Of a stretch of DNA of 64,000 nucleotides, positions 15,956 to 25,543 are shown piece by piece (positions within the stretch are counted from its first letter, which is position 1; every line of letters starts with the position of its first letter). Source of the DNA: an uncultured Cetobacterium sp. (lineage in GTDB: Bacteria; Fusobacteriota; Fusobacteriia; Fusobacteriales; Fusobacteriaceae); NCBI RefSeq assembly GCF_947072685.1, contig NZ_CAMTIK010000007.1:1-64000 (forward strand), in the 5' to 3' direction. The notes beneath the pieces were generated by a model that had not been told where the DNA came from, searched no databases, and saw only the letters and a program-made list of their open reading frames with translations. A program made the translations under genes and the position numbers.

Positions 15956-17449
15956 TTAATAAATAGTTCCTAATGAATAGTCATGGATAGGAATAGGATA
16001 CATCTCAAATCCTTTTACTTCACTGCTTATACCCCCATTTAAATCCCTGTAAAAAAGCATAACTTCTCCGTGGTTTTGTACGATTATCTCTTGTATTTCC
16101 ATGTAAATCTGATTTCTTTCATTTTGATTTAAAGTGTTTCGTGCTTTGTCGAGTAGTGAATCTACTCTCTCATTTTTAAAAAAAGTTCTATTTCCAGACG
16201 ACCCAAAAGATGTTGAATGATGAGTTGGATACAGGGCGTAGTCTGAATCTCCAGTAATACTTCCCCAAGAGCCTATAAACATATCAAACTCTCCTTGATT
16301 TGTTTTTAGCCAATATATATTATTATCTAAAACACTTATATTAACAGATATGCCAATCTCTTTTAAATACCCTGTAATTAATTCAGCTATCTGAATATCC
16401 ATACTATTATTCATTGTGGCAAGAGTAAGATTTATTTTACGATTATTCATCAATCTATTAGCCTTATCTTTATTATAAATTTCATTTTTTAAATTTTTAT
16501 TATACCCCTTAACTCCATCAGCAACTGGAGAGTTGGCAATTTTTCCTTGCCCATTTAAAACAACCTCCAGTATCATAGTTTTATCAACAGCAAGATCGAT
16601 AGCTTTTCTAATATCAATATCATTAAAAATAGTTTTATTTAAGTTTAATCCCATATAAGTATAAGAAAAAGATGGTTTTGAAATATATTTAAGTCTTGTG
16701 TTTTTATCAATAATCTTCTTGTCTTGTACGGGTAGAGAAAATGCTAAATCAGCTTCCCCTGTCTCTAGGCTAAAAGTTCTATTTGTCGCTAAAGGGATTG
16801 TTTTTATATTTATAATTTCATAGCTAGGTTTATTTTCAAAGTAGTTTTCAAATCTTTCTAAAACAACGCTTTCTCCAGGAATCCATTCTTTTAAAATATA
16901 TTTACCGCTTCCCATTGGTTTAGTTATTAAAATTTCAGGATTTCCTTCCAAATACTTCTTACTGACAATGCTTAGTGCAGGGTGAGTAAGCTGATCAATT
17001 ATAGGCGAAAATGGATTTGACAAAATCATAGTGAAGTTTTTCTCATCTTTTATGATAATATCTTGTACCGGTGGAAGAAATGCAGAAATTCTAGGAGAAT
17101 TCTTCATCCGTTCAAAAGAAAATTTAACATCATCTGATGTCAATTTATCTCCATTTTGAAAATAGATATCATCTTTTAATGTGAAATCAATATTTTTATT
17201 ATCAATAAATTTATAAGTTTTCACTATGCCAAGAGTAGTATTCATGTTAGAATCTTTCTCAAATAATCTGGAGTATATTAGACGGTTTATTCGAAGAGAA
17301 AAACCATCATTTCCAAAATGTGGGTCAAATGTTCTGGGGTCAGATTCTTGAACTACATTAAAGGTTTTATTTTTAATCGCAAGATCTTTACTGAATATGG
17401 TATTGCTAATCATAAAAATAAAAAATATGATTAGTTTTAGAGTGTACAT
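15956..17449 (-). CDS. Peptide/nickel-type ABC transporter substrate-binding protein (SBP family 5), orphan
   Basis: A 497-residue exported protein with an N-terminal signal peptide (hydrophobic residues 4-18, then 'NTIFSKD'). The mature part shows the family 5 pattern: 'DPRTFDPHFGND' at the start, 'DDVKFSFERM' near residue 123, 'GSGKYILKEW' near 180, and 'DIRKAIDLAVDK' near 275. Relatives such as DppA, OppA and NikA bind peptides, nickel-chelates or other ligands in the periplasm. No permease or ATPase lies nearby; instead the gene is 12 bases downstream of murI. An association with uptake of cell-wall peptides would suit that neighbour but is speculation. No lipobox is present, so it should be a free periplasmic protein in a diderm. 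Confidence 0.85.
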   Translation of the reverse strand: MYTLKLIIFFIFMISNTIFSKDLAIKNKTFNVVQESDPRTFDPHFGNDGFSLRINRLIYSRLFEKDSNMNTTLGIVKTYKFIDNKNIDFTLKDDIYFQNGDKLTSDDVKFSFERMKNSPRISAFLPPVQDIIIKDEKNFTMILSNPFSPIIDQLTHPALSIVSKKYLEGNPEILITKPMGSGKYILKEWIPGESVVLERFENYFENKPSYEIINIKTIPLATNRTFSLETGEADLAFSLPVQDKKIIDKNTRLKYISKPSFSYTYMGLNLNKTIFNDIDIRKAIDLAVDKTMILEVVLNGQGKIANSPVADGVKGYNKNLKNEIYNKDKANRLMNNRKINLTLATMNNSMDIQIAELITGYLKEIGISVNISVLDNNIYWLKTNQGEFDMFIGSWGSITGDSDYALYPTHHSTSFGSSGNRTFFKNERVDSLLDKARNTLNQNERNQIYMEIQEIIVQNHGEVMLFYRDLNGGISSEVKGFEMYPIPIHDYSLGTIY

Positions 17450-17460
17450 AGTCTCATCTC

Positions 17461-18234
17461 CTATAAAATAATTTTTCTAATATCTTTGATAGGTTGCTCT
17501 AAAAATTCTTCAGCTACTTTTTTAAATTTTAACAAATCTCCACTTACGAAAAAAGTTTTACTGACATTGATATTTTTTTCACCCTCTCCAATCAATTTTT
17601 TCAAAGATTTTGAGGTTTCATTTGCAGGATTAACGATATTTCCTAAAAAATGTCTTGATATATACTGACTTATAAGAGGGTAATGTGTACATCCTAAAAT
17701 AAGAGTATCAATATTTTCAGGAAAACTATCGATATAGCTTTTGATTAAATTGTTACTTTCTATCGAATCGACCCATCCATTTTCTATCAATTTTACAAGT
17801 TGTGGACATTCAACTTGAAAAACACTGCTCATTGGAGCAGCATTTAAAATTGTGTCATTATAAATGTTCATTCTAACAGTTGCGGGCGTAGCTATAATTC
17901 CGATAGAATTATTTTTTGTGATATTGAGAGCTTCTTTAACCCCGTTATTCACAACTCCAACGACGGGGAGGGTATATCTTGTTTGCATTATATCTATTGC
18001 AGCACCAGTTGCAGTATTACAAGCAATTACAAGAGCATCTACTTTTTTATTAAAAACTAAAAAGTCGGAAACTTTTAAACAGAGCTCTCTAATCTCATCT
18101 ATATTTTTATCTCCATAGGGAGCATATAAGCTATCTCCAAAATATATAATATTATCGTTTGGAAACTCGCACAAAATCTCTTTTAAAACTGAAATTCCAC
18201 CGACTCCGGAATCAAATACTCCAATTGTTCTCAT
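17461..18234 (-). CDS. murI: Glutamate racemase
   Basis: A 257-residue cytoplasmic enzyme that converts L-glutamate to D-glutamate for peptidoglycan. The start motif 'IGVFDSGVGG' and both catalytic cysteines are present, in 'ACNTATGA' (near residue 71) and 'LGCTHYPLI' (near 181), the pair typical of cofactor-independent racemases. Length is normal. The gene lies 24 bases after sbcC and 12 bases before the binding-protein gene, on the same transcript as sbcDC. The annotation is firm. Confidence 0.95.
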   Translation of the reverse strand: MRTIGVFDSGVGGISVLKEILCEFPNDNIIYFGDSLYAPYGDKNIDEIRELCLKVSDFLVFNKKVDALVIACNTATGAAIDIMQTRYTLPVVGVVNNGVKEALNITKNNSIGIIATPATVRMNIYNDTILNAAPMSSVFQVECPQLVKLIENGWVDSIESNNLIKSYIDSFPENIDTLILGCTHYPLISQYISRHFLGNIVNPANETSKSLKKLIGEGEKNINVSKTFFVSGDLLKFKKVAEEFLEQPIKDIRKIIL

Positions 18235-18257
18235 TAAAACCTCTCATTCTATAGTAT

Positions 18258-21245
18258 TTATATTAGTGTTATTGTACTTCCTTTTTCTCCAGGGATAGCT
18301 GAAGAAATCTCCAGTCTTCTTGGGATTCTAATTTTTAAGTCCTCGACATGACTAATTATTCCGATTTTCATTTTTTCTTTCCATTTAATCTCCTCAAGAA
18401 TTTCAATGACTCTATCCAAAAGAGTACTATCTAAAGTTCCAAAACCTTCGTCTAAGAAGAAAAATTCAAGCTGTATTTTTCCTTTAAGTTGAAGTTGGCT
18501 AGATAGTGCCAGAGCTAAAACCAAAGAGACAACAAATGTTTCACCGCCTGAAAGAGTTGAGCACTCTCTCGTAAAGTTACTATTAAACGCATCAACTATG
18601 TTGAAGTCACAATTATTGTCAATTGTTATTGTGTACCTACCTCTCGTAATCTGTTGTAATCTTTTAGAAGCTTGATACACGATATAGTTCAGCTTTTTTC
18701 TAGCTAAGAATTTCACAAATTTCTTACCTTCTAATTTTTTTTGAAGCATCAATATATCGTCTTGTTCTTTAGTAAGGACATCAATTTTATTTAAAAGTTC
18801 TTTTGCTTCATTAACTAAATTGTTTAATCGTTCTAAATTAGTTTTGATAGTGGTTATCTGCTCATTTAAAACCTTTTCATCATTTTTAATTTTAGAATAA
18901 TCCTCTTGAAGTTTTTCCCAATTTTCATTAGAGAAAATTCTTCCATCTAACTTTAATAGAGTTTCATCCATTAAACTTTTAAATCGAATCTCTTCATTGT
19001 AATGAGTTTCAATATTTTTTTTCAACTTAAGAACCAAGACGTCATTTAATATAAAAGTAAGAATTGAAGTTACTGATTCAAAATTTTTAGCCTTAATCTC
19101 ATCGTTTAAAGAGTTTTCGTCAGAATTTAATTTTATAGTTACAAGTTTTATATTTTCTTCTAATTTACCTGTGGTTAAGGTATTCTCCTGTAGTTTTTTC
19201 AGATTTTCAAATAGCTGATCTTTAATTTTTTTAAGACCTTCATCTATAGTTGTTTTTGTACTGATTAAGCTTCTACTTTCGTTATCCATTTGTTCTAAAA
19301 TATCTTTTCTATTTTCCATATAATCTAATGACTTATTTTCTAAATGAAGAGCATCTATTTTTTCTTGTTCGACAAGAATTTGTTTTTTAATATCCAATAT
19401 TTTATTATTTGTTTTTAAAATATTTTCTGAAATTTTGTCGTTGTCACTTTGAATATAGCTAATACTAGTCTTACATGTTAAGATAGTTTCCTCTAATTTT
19501 TTTTCCTCAATAGATACTCTATTAAATGAATCCTTTAAACTATTGATTTCTTCAATTTGCTCTAACAGAATATTTTTTAAAGTTTCAATATCTTTCAAGT
19601 TTTGTATAGATTTTAAATCATCTTTTATATGAAGTATCTTCGTTTGAGTAGTTATCAAGTTTCTTTCAAGATTTGCTTTATCTTCTCTTAAAGTTTTTAA
19701 TTTATTTGAGTCAATGTCACTTTGATTCGTTGCAATATATGGATGGTGTGTGGATCCACAAACAGGACATGAATTTCCATCAGCTAAGTGTTTTGCTAGT
19801 TCGGCTGCAAGATTATTCCTGCTAAGAGTTTCAAGATTTTCAAGCTCAAGATTTAGAGTATTTAAATTATTTTTAACACATTCTTCAGTAGTGTTTAAAT
19901 CTTCTAATTGTTGATTAGAACTATTAATTCTATCTATATCGCTTTTTAAACTAGCAATTTCTTCCATTTTCATTTCAATTTGATTACTATCAATTTTTTC
20001 TAGTTGCTCTTTTAATTTTTGATTTTTTAAAAGAGTCTCTTTTTGATTTTTTAAAGATTCATTGTTCTTATTTAATTGAAGATTAAACTCATCTAGAAAG
20101 GCACTAGAATCATTTAATTGATTCTCCCTATAGTGAAGAGCACTTAAAAGTTGAATCCCTATTCTTAATGAATCTAACTCGCTATAATCTATTTTAAGTG
20201 CATTTAGTTCGTTTGATATTTTGCTCAGAGAGTAAATCTTTTCCTTCTCATCTTCCTTTAAAGAGTTATTTTGAATATCAAGTTCAGCTTGAATCTCTTT
20301 ATTCTTTACAAGTTCAACATTTTTATTTTTTAAATCATACTTTGTTTGGTTTATATTCTCTATTCTTTCTTTAAAAAGCAAGGCATTTTCATGTTTTTGA
20401 ATATCAGATACATATTTTTTAATAGTGGATTCATTCAATTTTAAATTATTTAAATTTAAATTATACTTTTCAATATCTTGAGTTAGTTCTTTTACAGTTT
20501 TAGTTTCTTCATACAATGATTCAAGAGATTCTCTTCTTTTTTTGATAGAATCTAAATTTAATATTTTTTCAGTATAGTCATTTTCTAAATTGTTTATAAC
20601 CTCTACTGAGATATCTCCTTTCCCCTGAATTTGATTTTGTAGAGAAGAAATCTTATCTTTTAAGGTATTATTTTTAATTTTTATCTTTTCAGAAATTTGA
20701 GTTCCATACTTTTCTAGGTCAAAGATATTTTCCAACATAGTCATTTTTTCAGCACCTTTTAATTTTAAAAAATCGCTAAACTTACCTTGTGGTAAAACAA
20801 CTGATCTTGTAAAATCACTAACTCCTATTCCAAAATATTCTTCAATTTTACTTTCCACATTTTTTACTGTGTCCGCAATGACATCGCCATTTAAAATTAA
20901 AATTGGGTTTGACTGTTCAAATTTTTCTTCCCCTTTTCGAGTGAATTTTTTTTTATAAACTCTAGTTATTTCAAATATATCATTTCCAAGAGCAAATTTA
21001 AGATATACCTCTAAAATATCACTATCTTGATTTAAACAAGGTCTTATATTTTTCCCTTGTCGCCCCATAGTTCTTGGAATTTCGTCAAAAATAGCTAAAA
21101 TGATAGCATCCAGTATTGTAGATTTACCACTCCCAGTTTTTCCAAAGATTCCAAATAATCCTAAAGATGTCAGTTCATCAAAGTTTATAGTTTGTTTTTT
21201 AGAAAAGCTTTGTAATCCAGTTATCTCAAGTTTAATTGGTCTCAA
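18258..21245 (-). CDS. sbcC: Exonuclease SbcCD, ATPase subunit SbcC
   Basis: A Rad50-like SMC ATPase of about 995 residues that works with SbcD on DNA hairpins and double-strand ends. Walker A 'GKTGSGKST' lies near residue 35. Long coiled coils flank a zinc hook 'CPVC' near residue 492. The C-terminal head has the signature 'LSGGET' and Walker B 'FFFLDEGFGTLD'. The TTG at 21245 is preferred: it gives the family-typical start 'RPIKLEITGLQSF' and is preceded by a run of GGAGGGGGAGG. A further TTG 18 bases upstream has no separate ribosome site. The Shine-Dalgarno lies inside the end of sbcD and the frames overlap, so translation is coupled. Confidence 0.95.
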   Translation of the reverse strand: MRPIKLEITGLQSFSKKQTINFDELTSLGLFGIFGKTGSGKSTILDAIILAIFDEIPRTMGRQGKNIRPCLNQDSDILEVYLKFALGNDIFEITRVYKKKFTRKGEEKFEQSNPILILNGDVIADTVKNVESKIEEYFGIGVSDFTRSVVLPQGKFSDFLKLKGAEKMTMLENIFDLEKYGTQISEKIKIKNNTLKDKISSLQNQIQGKGDISVEVINNLENDYTEKILNLDSIKKRRESLESLYEETKTVKELTQDIEKYNLNLNNLKLNESTIKKYVSDIQKHENALLFKERIENINQTKYDLKNKNVELVKNKEIQAELDIQNNSLKEDEKEKIYSLSKISNELNALKIDYSELDSLRIGIQLLSALHYRENQLNDSSAFLDEFNLQLNKNNESLKNQKETLLKNQKLKEQLEKIDSNQIEMKMEEIASLKSDIDRINSSNQQLEDLNTTEECVKNNLNTLNLELENLETLSRNNLAAELAKHLADGNSCPVCGSTHHPYIATNQSDIDSNKLKTLREDKANLERNLITTQTKILHIKDDLKSIQNLKDIETLKNILLEQIEEINSLKDSFNRVSIEEKKLEETILTCKTSISYIQSDNDKISENILKTNNKILDIKKQILVEQEKIDALHLENKSLDYMENRKDILEQMDNESRSLISTKTTIDEGLKKIKDQLFENLKKLQENTLTTGKLEENIKLVTIKLNSDENSLNDEIKAKNFESVTSILTFILNDVLVLKLKKNIETHYNEEIRFKSLMDETLLKLDGRIFSNENWEKLQEDYSKIKNDEKVLNEQITTIKTNLERLNNLVNEAKELLNKIDVLTKEQDDILMLQKKLEGKKFVKFLARKKLNYIVYQASKRLQQITRGRYTITIDNNCDFNIVDAFNSNFTRECSTLSGGETFVVSLVLALALSSQLQLKGKIQLEFFFLDEGFGTLDSTLLDRVIEILEEIKWKEKMKIGIISHVEDLKIRIPRRLEISSAIPGEKGSTITLI

Positions 21246-22407
21246 CTTCCTCCCCCTCCTCAATAAGCTCTAAAAAAAGTTTCGTTATATTGCTATTTGG
21301 CTCTAATCCATCACTTTCTTCTTTAAAAAACTCAATAAAAGCTTCCTCTAAATTTTGTTCATTAGAATACGAAATTTCATTTGCAATCTCTTTTGTTTTT
21401 ATTATTGGAATTATTTCTAAAATGTTTTTATTATTTTTAATTTTTCTAATTTCTGAATTTGTTAAAGGTGTTTCTAAAGCTATATTTAAGTAAATCCATT
21501 CATTTATACCTAAAAGTTCTTCTGATTTTTCAATGGCCTCTTTAGCACCAATAACAGTATACTCTTTAATCGGTTTATAGTTATCTAAAAAAATATCTTT
21601 AACAATAGTCTTATTTTCTAAGATATCAACAACATAAACTTTTTTATCAAATTTATTTTCAGTAACTCTATATTCTAATGGAGACCCGCAATAATATGCA
21701 TTTTTTCTTTTAAAACTCATGGGTTTATGGACATGCCCCAGCGCTATATAATTAACATCTGGCAAATCATCTATGGCAATTGCTCTGGAACCCCCTAACT
21801 CTAATGCAACATCTCCTTCCCCCATAGATCCCGCAACGTATATATGAGTCATTATAACTGTAGGTATATTCTCTTTGTTTTGCTGTGCACCAAATTCTAG
21901 GATCTCTTTTATTCTTGCATTAAATTTAATATCATTGAATGTTTCATTAAGTGTTGCTTCACTAGGAAATGGTAAACTATATAAATATAATTTTTTATTG
22001 TTTTTCTCGATAAAAAGTCCACCTTGATTAGAGCTATATATATTAAAACAACCGTATTTACCAATAGGAATCTCCTGAAATGCTCGTTCATATATAATTA
22101 CACCATAATCTTTAGCTAAGGTAAAAATAGATGTTAAACGTTGAGGATTATCATGATTTCCTGGAATGATAACTATTCCCACCTCTCCATTTTTAGACAA
22201 TTTCTTTATACTATCGAAAAACAGTTTCTCGGCTTCTGCTGATGGATTATAGGTATCATAAATATCCCCAGCTAAAAGGATTAGATCAATTTTTTCTTGA
22301 TCCACAATTACTTCAAGTGCATCTATAAATTTTTTTTGTTCATTAAGTCTGGATTGCCCCTCCAATTTTTTTCCAAGGTGCCAATCAGAAGTATGAAGTA
22401 TTTTCAT
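21232..22407 (-). CDS. sbcD: Exonuclease SbcCD, nuclease subunit SbcD
   Basis: A 391-residue Mre11-type metallophosphoesterase. The metal-binding motifs are all present: 'HTSDWHLG' at the start, 'LLAGDIYD' near residue 47, 'IPGNHDNP' near 82, 'THIYVAG' near 187 and 'GHVHKP' near 223. It forms a complex with SbcC that cuts hairpins and protein-blocked ends. First gene of an operon with sbcC (overlapping), murI and a peptide-binding protein. The ATG follows GGAGATATTT. Confidence 0.95.
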   Translation of the reverse strand: MKILHTSDWHLGKKLEGQSRLNEQKKFIDALEVIVDQEKIDLILLAGDIYDTYNPSAEAEKLFFDSIKKLSKNGEVGIVIIPGNHDNPQRLTSIFTLAKDYGVIIYERAFQEIPIGKYGCFNIYSSNQGGLFIEKNNKKLYLYSLPFPSEATLNETFNDIKFNARIKEILEFGAQQNKENIPTVIMTHIYVAGSMGEGDVALELGGSRAIAIDDLPDVNYIALGHVHKPMSFKRKNAYYCGSPLEYRVTENKFDKKVYVVDILENKTIVKDIFLDNYKPIKEYTVIGAKEAIEKSEELLGINEWIYLNIALETPLTNSEIRKIKNNKNILEIIPIIKTKEIANEISYSNEQNLEEAFIEFFKEESDGLEPNSNITKLFLELIEEGEEVETN

Positions 22408-22490
22408 AAATATCTCCTTTATTCAAATCATATTATAATACTATTACAGTTTACCATTGAAAGTTTAAAAATTCAAATTTAAGCTGAGAA

Positions 22491-22525
22491 TTAAAAAATG
22501 GAGTTAAGATTATTCTTAACTCCAT
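22491..22525 (-). terminator. Terminator after the PTS gene
   Basis: Arms ATGGAGTTAAGA and TCTTAACTCCAT form a 12-bp stem with a 3-4 base loop, followed on the minus strand by six T. Confidence 0.85.
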
Positions 22526-22536
22526 CTATAATATTG

Positions 22537-23994
22537 TTACTTATTAGTTAATCTTTTTAATGCATTTGCTACAAATTCAACCTGTGTTCCTATGATGACC
22601 TGAACAGATGTTTTTCCAGGCTTTAACACACCACTAGTTATTTTTTTAATTTGAGCATCCTGAACAAGAGAGTTATCTTTTACTTCAAGTCTTAATCTTG
22701 TGATACAGTTATCAATTGATACAATGTTGTCCACTCCACCTAATAGAGGGATTAAAGCAGCAGCCAATTCATCATTTGAAGTTATTTTAACCTTAGAAGA
22801 CGAATCTGTCGAATCGGCATCTTCCTCCTCTCTTCCAGGTGTTTTTAAATTAAACTTATTTATAACAAATACAAATATAAAATAGTATAAGAAGAAGAAT
22901 ACTAATCCTTGAACAATCAACATATACCACTGTGTAGCTAAAGGATTTCTTGAAGATAGAAGCATATCTATCAATCCAGCAGAGAATCCAAATCCAGCAA
23001 TCCAATGCATACTAGCAGCTATAAATACAGATATTCCTGTCAGTATAGCATGAACTAGGTATAATCCAGGAGCAACGAACATAAACGCGAACTCTAAAGG
23101 TTCAGTAACTCCAGTTAAAAATGTAGCAAATCCAGCAGCAATCATGATAGATTTTATTTTATCTTTATTTTCTGGTTTAGCTGTTTTAACAAAAGCAGCA
23201 GCCGCTCCTAAAAGACCAAACATCATGATTGGGAAAAATCCTGCTTGATACATTCCTGTCACTCCAGGAATACCTGTTCCATTAGCTATAGATTGAGCTC
23301 CACCTAAGAATTTAGGTATATCATTTATTCCTGCTACATCAAACCAGAATACAGAGTTTAGAGCATGGTGTAATCCCACAGGAATTAGCAGTCTATTTAA
23401 GAATCCATATATTCCAGCACCAACGGCACCAAGACCACTTATAGACTCTCCAAATGTCACTAAACCATTATAAATACCTGGCCAAATATACATTAAAATA
23501 AATGCAACTATTATCATAACAAATGATGTAATAATTGGTACTAATCTTTTTCCGCTGAAAAAAGACATAGCTTTAGGAAGTTCAACATCGCTAAATTTAT
23601 TGTATAGAGCAGAAGAGATTACTCCTACTAATATTCCAATAAATTGATTGTTTATTTTACTAAAACCAACTGGAACATTATCAATTTTCATAATTTGTCC
23701 TACAGCTCCAGGCGATAGTAAGTTCGTAAGAACTAAAAATCCAACAAGACCTGTCAATGCAGCAGCTCCATTTTTATCCTTAGACATTCCAAATGCAACA
23801 CCTACTGCAAACAATATAGGCATTTGATCTATTATTGCAGCTCCTGATTTAATAAAAAATGCAGCGACAGCACTGTTTCCACCCCAAGCAACTGGATCTA
23901 TAAAATATCCTAATCCTAAAAGGATAGCTGCAGCAGGTAATACTGCAACAGGAACCATTAGAGCTTTACCAATTTTTTGTAAATAACTAAACAT
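22537..23994 (-). CDS. PTS glucose/N-acetylglucosamine-type transporter, IICB
   Basis: A 485-residue phosphotransferase permease. Residues 1-385 form the EIIC membrane domain, starting 'FSYLQKIGKALMVPVAVLPAA', with 'GVTEPLEFAFMFVAP' near residue 300. Residues about 405-485 form the EIIB domain with the phosphorylated cysteine in 'IDNCITRLRL'. There is no EIIA domain, so a separate IIA must donate phosphate. The sequence belongs to the glucose/GlcNAc superfamily (PtsG, NagE); which sugar is moved cannot be decided, though the EIIC reads more like NagE. It is a single-gene unit with its own promoter and terminator. Confidence 0.9.
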   Translation of the reverse strand: MFSYLQKIGKALMVPVAVLPAAAILLGLGYFIDPVAWGGNSAVAAFFIKSGAAIIDQMPILFAVGVAFGMSKDKNGAAALTGLVGFLVLTNLLSPGAVGQIMKIDNVPVGFSKINNQFIGILVGVISSALYNKFSDVELPKAMSFFSGKRLVPIITSFVMIIVAFILMYIWPGIYNGLVTFGESISGLGAVGAGIYGFLNRLLIPVGLHHALNSVFWFDVAGINDIPKFLGGAQSIANGTGIPGVTGMYQAGFFPIMMFGLLGAAAAFVKTAKPENKDKIKSIMIAAGFATFLTGVTEPLEFAFMFVAPGLYLVHAILTGISVFIAASMHWIAGFGFSAGLIDMLLSSRNPLATQWYMLIVQGLVFFFLYYFIFVFVINKFNLKTPGREEEDADSTDSSSKVKITSNDELAAALIPLLGGVDNIVSIDNCITRLRLEVKDNSLVQDAQIKKITSGVLKPGKTSVQVIIGTQVEFVANALKRLTNK

Positions 23995-24038
23995 ATGTAA
24001 TCCCTCCTAATTTTTTTTTGAAATAATATTTCTAATTA

Positions 24039-24067
24039 ATTTTATAACAAAAGAATTATTATGTCAA
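24039..24067 (-). promoter_or_regulatory. Promoter of the PTS gene
   Basis: TTGACA (24062-24067), a 17-base spacer and TAAAAT (24039-24044) on the minus strand lie 45 bases ahead of the ATG. Confidence 0.6.
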
Positions 24068-24170
24068 CTACATTTTATATTTATACAGAACATTTCAACT
24101 ATAATATATACATAAAAAATAATATTTCATATTTGGATATTGTTATGTTATAATATATATGAAATTAAAA

Positions 24171-24246
24171 TAGGCGATGGAGTTCGCCATTAAATGCACA
24201 AAGCTAATGACTCCTACTCATTTTGAGTAGGAGTCATTTTTTGTTT
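24171..24246 (+). ncRNA. Fluoride riboswitch (crcB motif) with terminator expression platform
   Basis: From 24172 the leader reads GGCGATGGAGTTCGCC, then a short A-rich joiner and 'AGCTAATGACTCCTAC', matching the crcB-motif consensus in order and spacing. A hairpin with arms at 24208-24220 and 24225-24236 is followed by a T-run; it shares its 5' arm with the conserved aptamer end, so ligand binding would be expected to prevent the terminator and switch expression on. A TATAAT box sits at 24149-24154, upstream of the aptamer. The antiporter start follows at 24263. Fluoride sensing is known for this motif; its use here is inferred. Confidence 0.92.
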
Positions 24247-24262
24247 AGGAGGGAGAAAATTT

Positions 24263-25465
24263 ATGTATTTAATTATTACCTTTATTTTTTTATTTTTTTT
24301 AACATTTTTTTCTAATTTTATGGGAGTGTTATTTGAAAAAATAAAATTACCATCTTTGATAGGAATGATGATAACTGGATTTATTTTGGGACCATTTGGA
24401 TTGGATAAAACACCGGATTTAATTTTGAAAATTTCTCCAACATTAAAGGATATTGCTCTTGTAACGGTTTTATTTATAGGAGGACTTGGAATTGGTGTTG
24501 AACAAGTAAAAAAAATAGGAAGACCAGCTATTTTACTGAGCATTGTTCCAGCAACACTAGAGGGTTTTACTATAGCTTATTTATCTACAATGTTTTTAAA
24601 TTTCACATTTACTCAAGGTGCAATTCTTGGATTTATAATAGCAGCTGTAAGCCCTGCAGTACTCATTCCGTCCATGGTTAATTTAATAGAAAAAAATATT
24701 GGACAAAAAAAATCAATTCCACAGTTATTATTGGTTGGAGCATCAGCTGATGACACAATAGCAATAACTTTGTTCACTACATTTTTAGCTGTATATTTTC
24801 AAAAAATACAGGGAGTTGAAGTCAGTTTTAAGTATCAGCTTATGATTATTCCAATTTCAATTATTTTAAGTATTTCTATCGGATGGATAGCAAGCTTTTT
24901 AATTAAAAATTTATATTTAAAAAATAATAAATATGGAAACAAAATATTTTTATCATTTGGTTGTTGTTTATTTTTAAGGTGGATAGAAAATAAATTTCAC
25001 TTTGAGTTATACAATTCTCTATTGAGTGTGATATCATTTGGATTTTTTATAAGGTTTTATGATTGTGATGGTTATAAAGAGATTCAAAATGGAATGAATA
25101 AAATTTGGAGATTTGGAAAGATATATTTGTTTACATTTGTAGGGATGGCTATAAACCCTATTCTAGTTGGGGGATATTTTTTTATTGGCATAACTATTCT
25201 TTTTTATTCATTAACAATCAGATCTATTGGAGTTTTATTATCTCTGATAGGAACAGACTTAACATTGAAAGAACGATTGTTTTGTATAATAGCATATCTT
25301 CCAAAAGCAACAGTCCAGTCAGCAAAAGCTGGTATACCTTTACAAATGGGTGTTGCAGGAGGCGAGATAATGCAAGCCATAGCTATTTTAAGTGTACTTG
25401 TAACAGCTCCGTTAGGGGCTATAGGAATAAATTCAACATATAGAAAGTTATTAGAACATTCGTAA
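24263..25465 (+). CDS. Cation:proton antiporter (CPA family) under fluoride riboswitch control
   Basis: A 400-residue polytopic membrane protein of the monovalent cation:proton antiporter superfamily. The N-terminal half has 'GVLFEKIKLPSLIGMMITGF' style helices, and 'GASADDTIAI' near residue 167 carries the Asp-Asp pair typical of transport in this superfamily. The frame follows a fluoride riboswitch and AGGAGGG. In other bacteria this riboswitch class controls Fluc/CrcB, CLC-type fluoride carriers and also Na+/H+-antiporter-like genes, so this protein is probably part of the response to fluoride, either exporting it or correcting the pH/sodium disturbance. Which of these applies cannot be read from sequence. 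Confidence 0.85.
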   Translation: MYLIITFIFLFFLTFFSNFMGVLFEKIKLPSLIGMMITGFILGPFGLDKTPDLILKISPTLKDIALVTVLFIGGLGIGVEQVKKIGRPAILLSIVPATLEGFTIAYLSTMFLNFTFTQGAILGFIIAAVSPAVLIPSMVNLIEKNIGQKKSIPQLLLVGASADDTIAITLFTTFLAVYFQKIQGVEVSFKYQLMIIPISIILSISIGWIASFLIKNLYLKNNKYGNKIFLSFGCCLFLRWIENKFHFELYNSLLSVISFGFFIRFYDCDGYKEIQNGMNKIWRFGKIYLFTFVGMAINPILVGGYFFIGITILFYSLTIRSIGVLLSLIGTDLTLKERLFCIIAYLPKATVQSAKAGIPLQMGVAGGEIMQAIAILSVLVTAPLGAIGINSTYRKLLEHS

Positions 25466-25511
25466 GGACCGTCGCAACATAGAGGAAGATATTTTTCTGG
25501 GATATTTTAAT

Positions 25512-25543
25512 AAAAAGTGAGGACTGTTAAGCCCTCACTTTTT
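25512..25543. terminator. Bidirectional terminator between the antiporter and the OpuC-type operon
   Basis: Arms AAAAAGTGAGG and CCTCACTTTTT form an 11-bp stem with T-runs on both strands. It lies between two convergent genes and reaches the stop codon of the minus-strand gene. The 45 bases before it hold nothing I recognise. Confidence 0.85.

Noticed and set aside
21246-21263. Longer sbcC start at 21263
   Set aside because: The codon is TTG without its own ribosome site; the purine-rich stretch just after it is the site for the TTG at 21245, which gives the family-typical N-terminus.
22297-22482. Plus-strand ORFs opposite sbcD, bat and TolC genes
   Set aside because: All overlap well-supported genes in other frames and show no family features or ribosome sites.
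24214-24543. Minus-strand 109-codon ORF over the fluoride riboswitch and antiporter start
   Set aside because: It is antisense to a riboswitch and a strongly supported membrane protein, with low-complexity lysine-rich content.
25466-25510. GC-richer stretch after the antiporter as a possible second RNA element
   Set aside because: I can form no convincing structure and recognise no motif; it is only 45 bases before a terminator.
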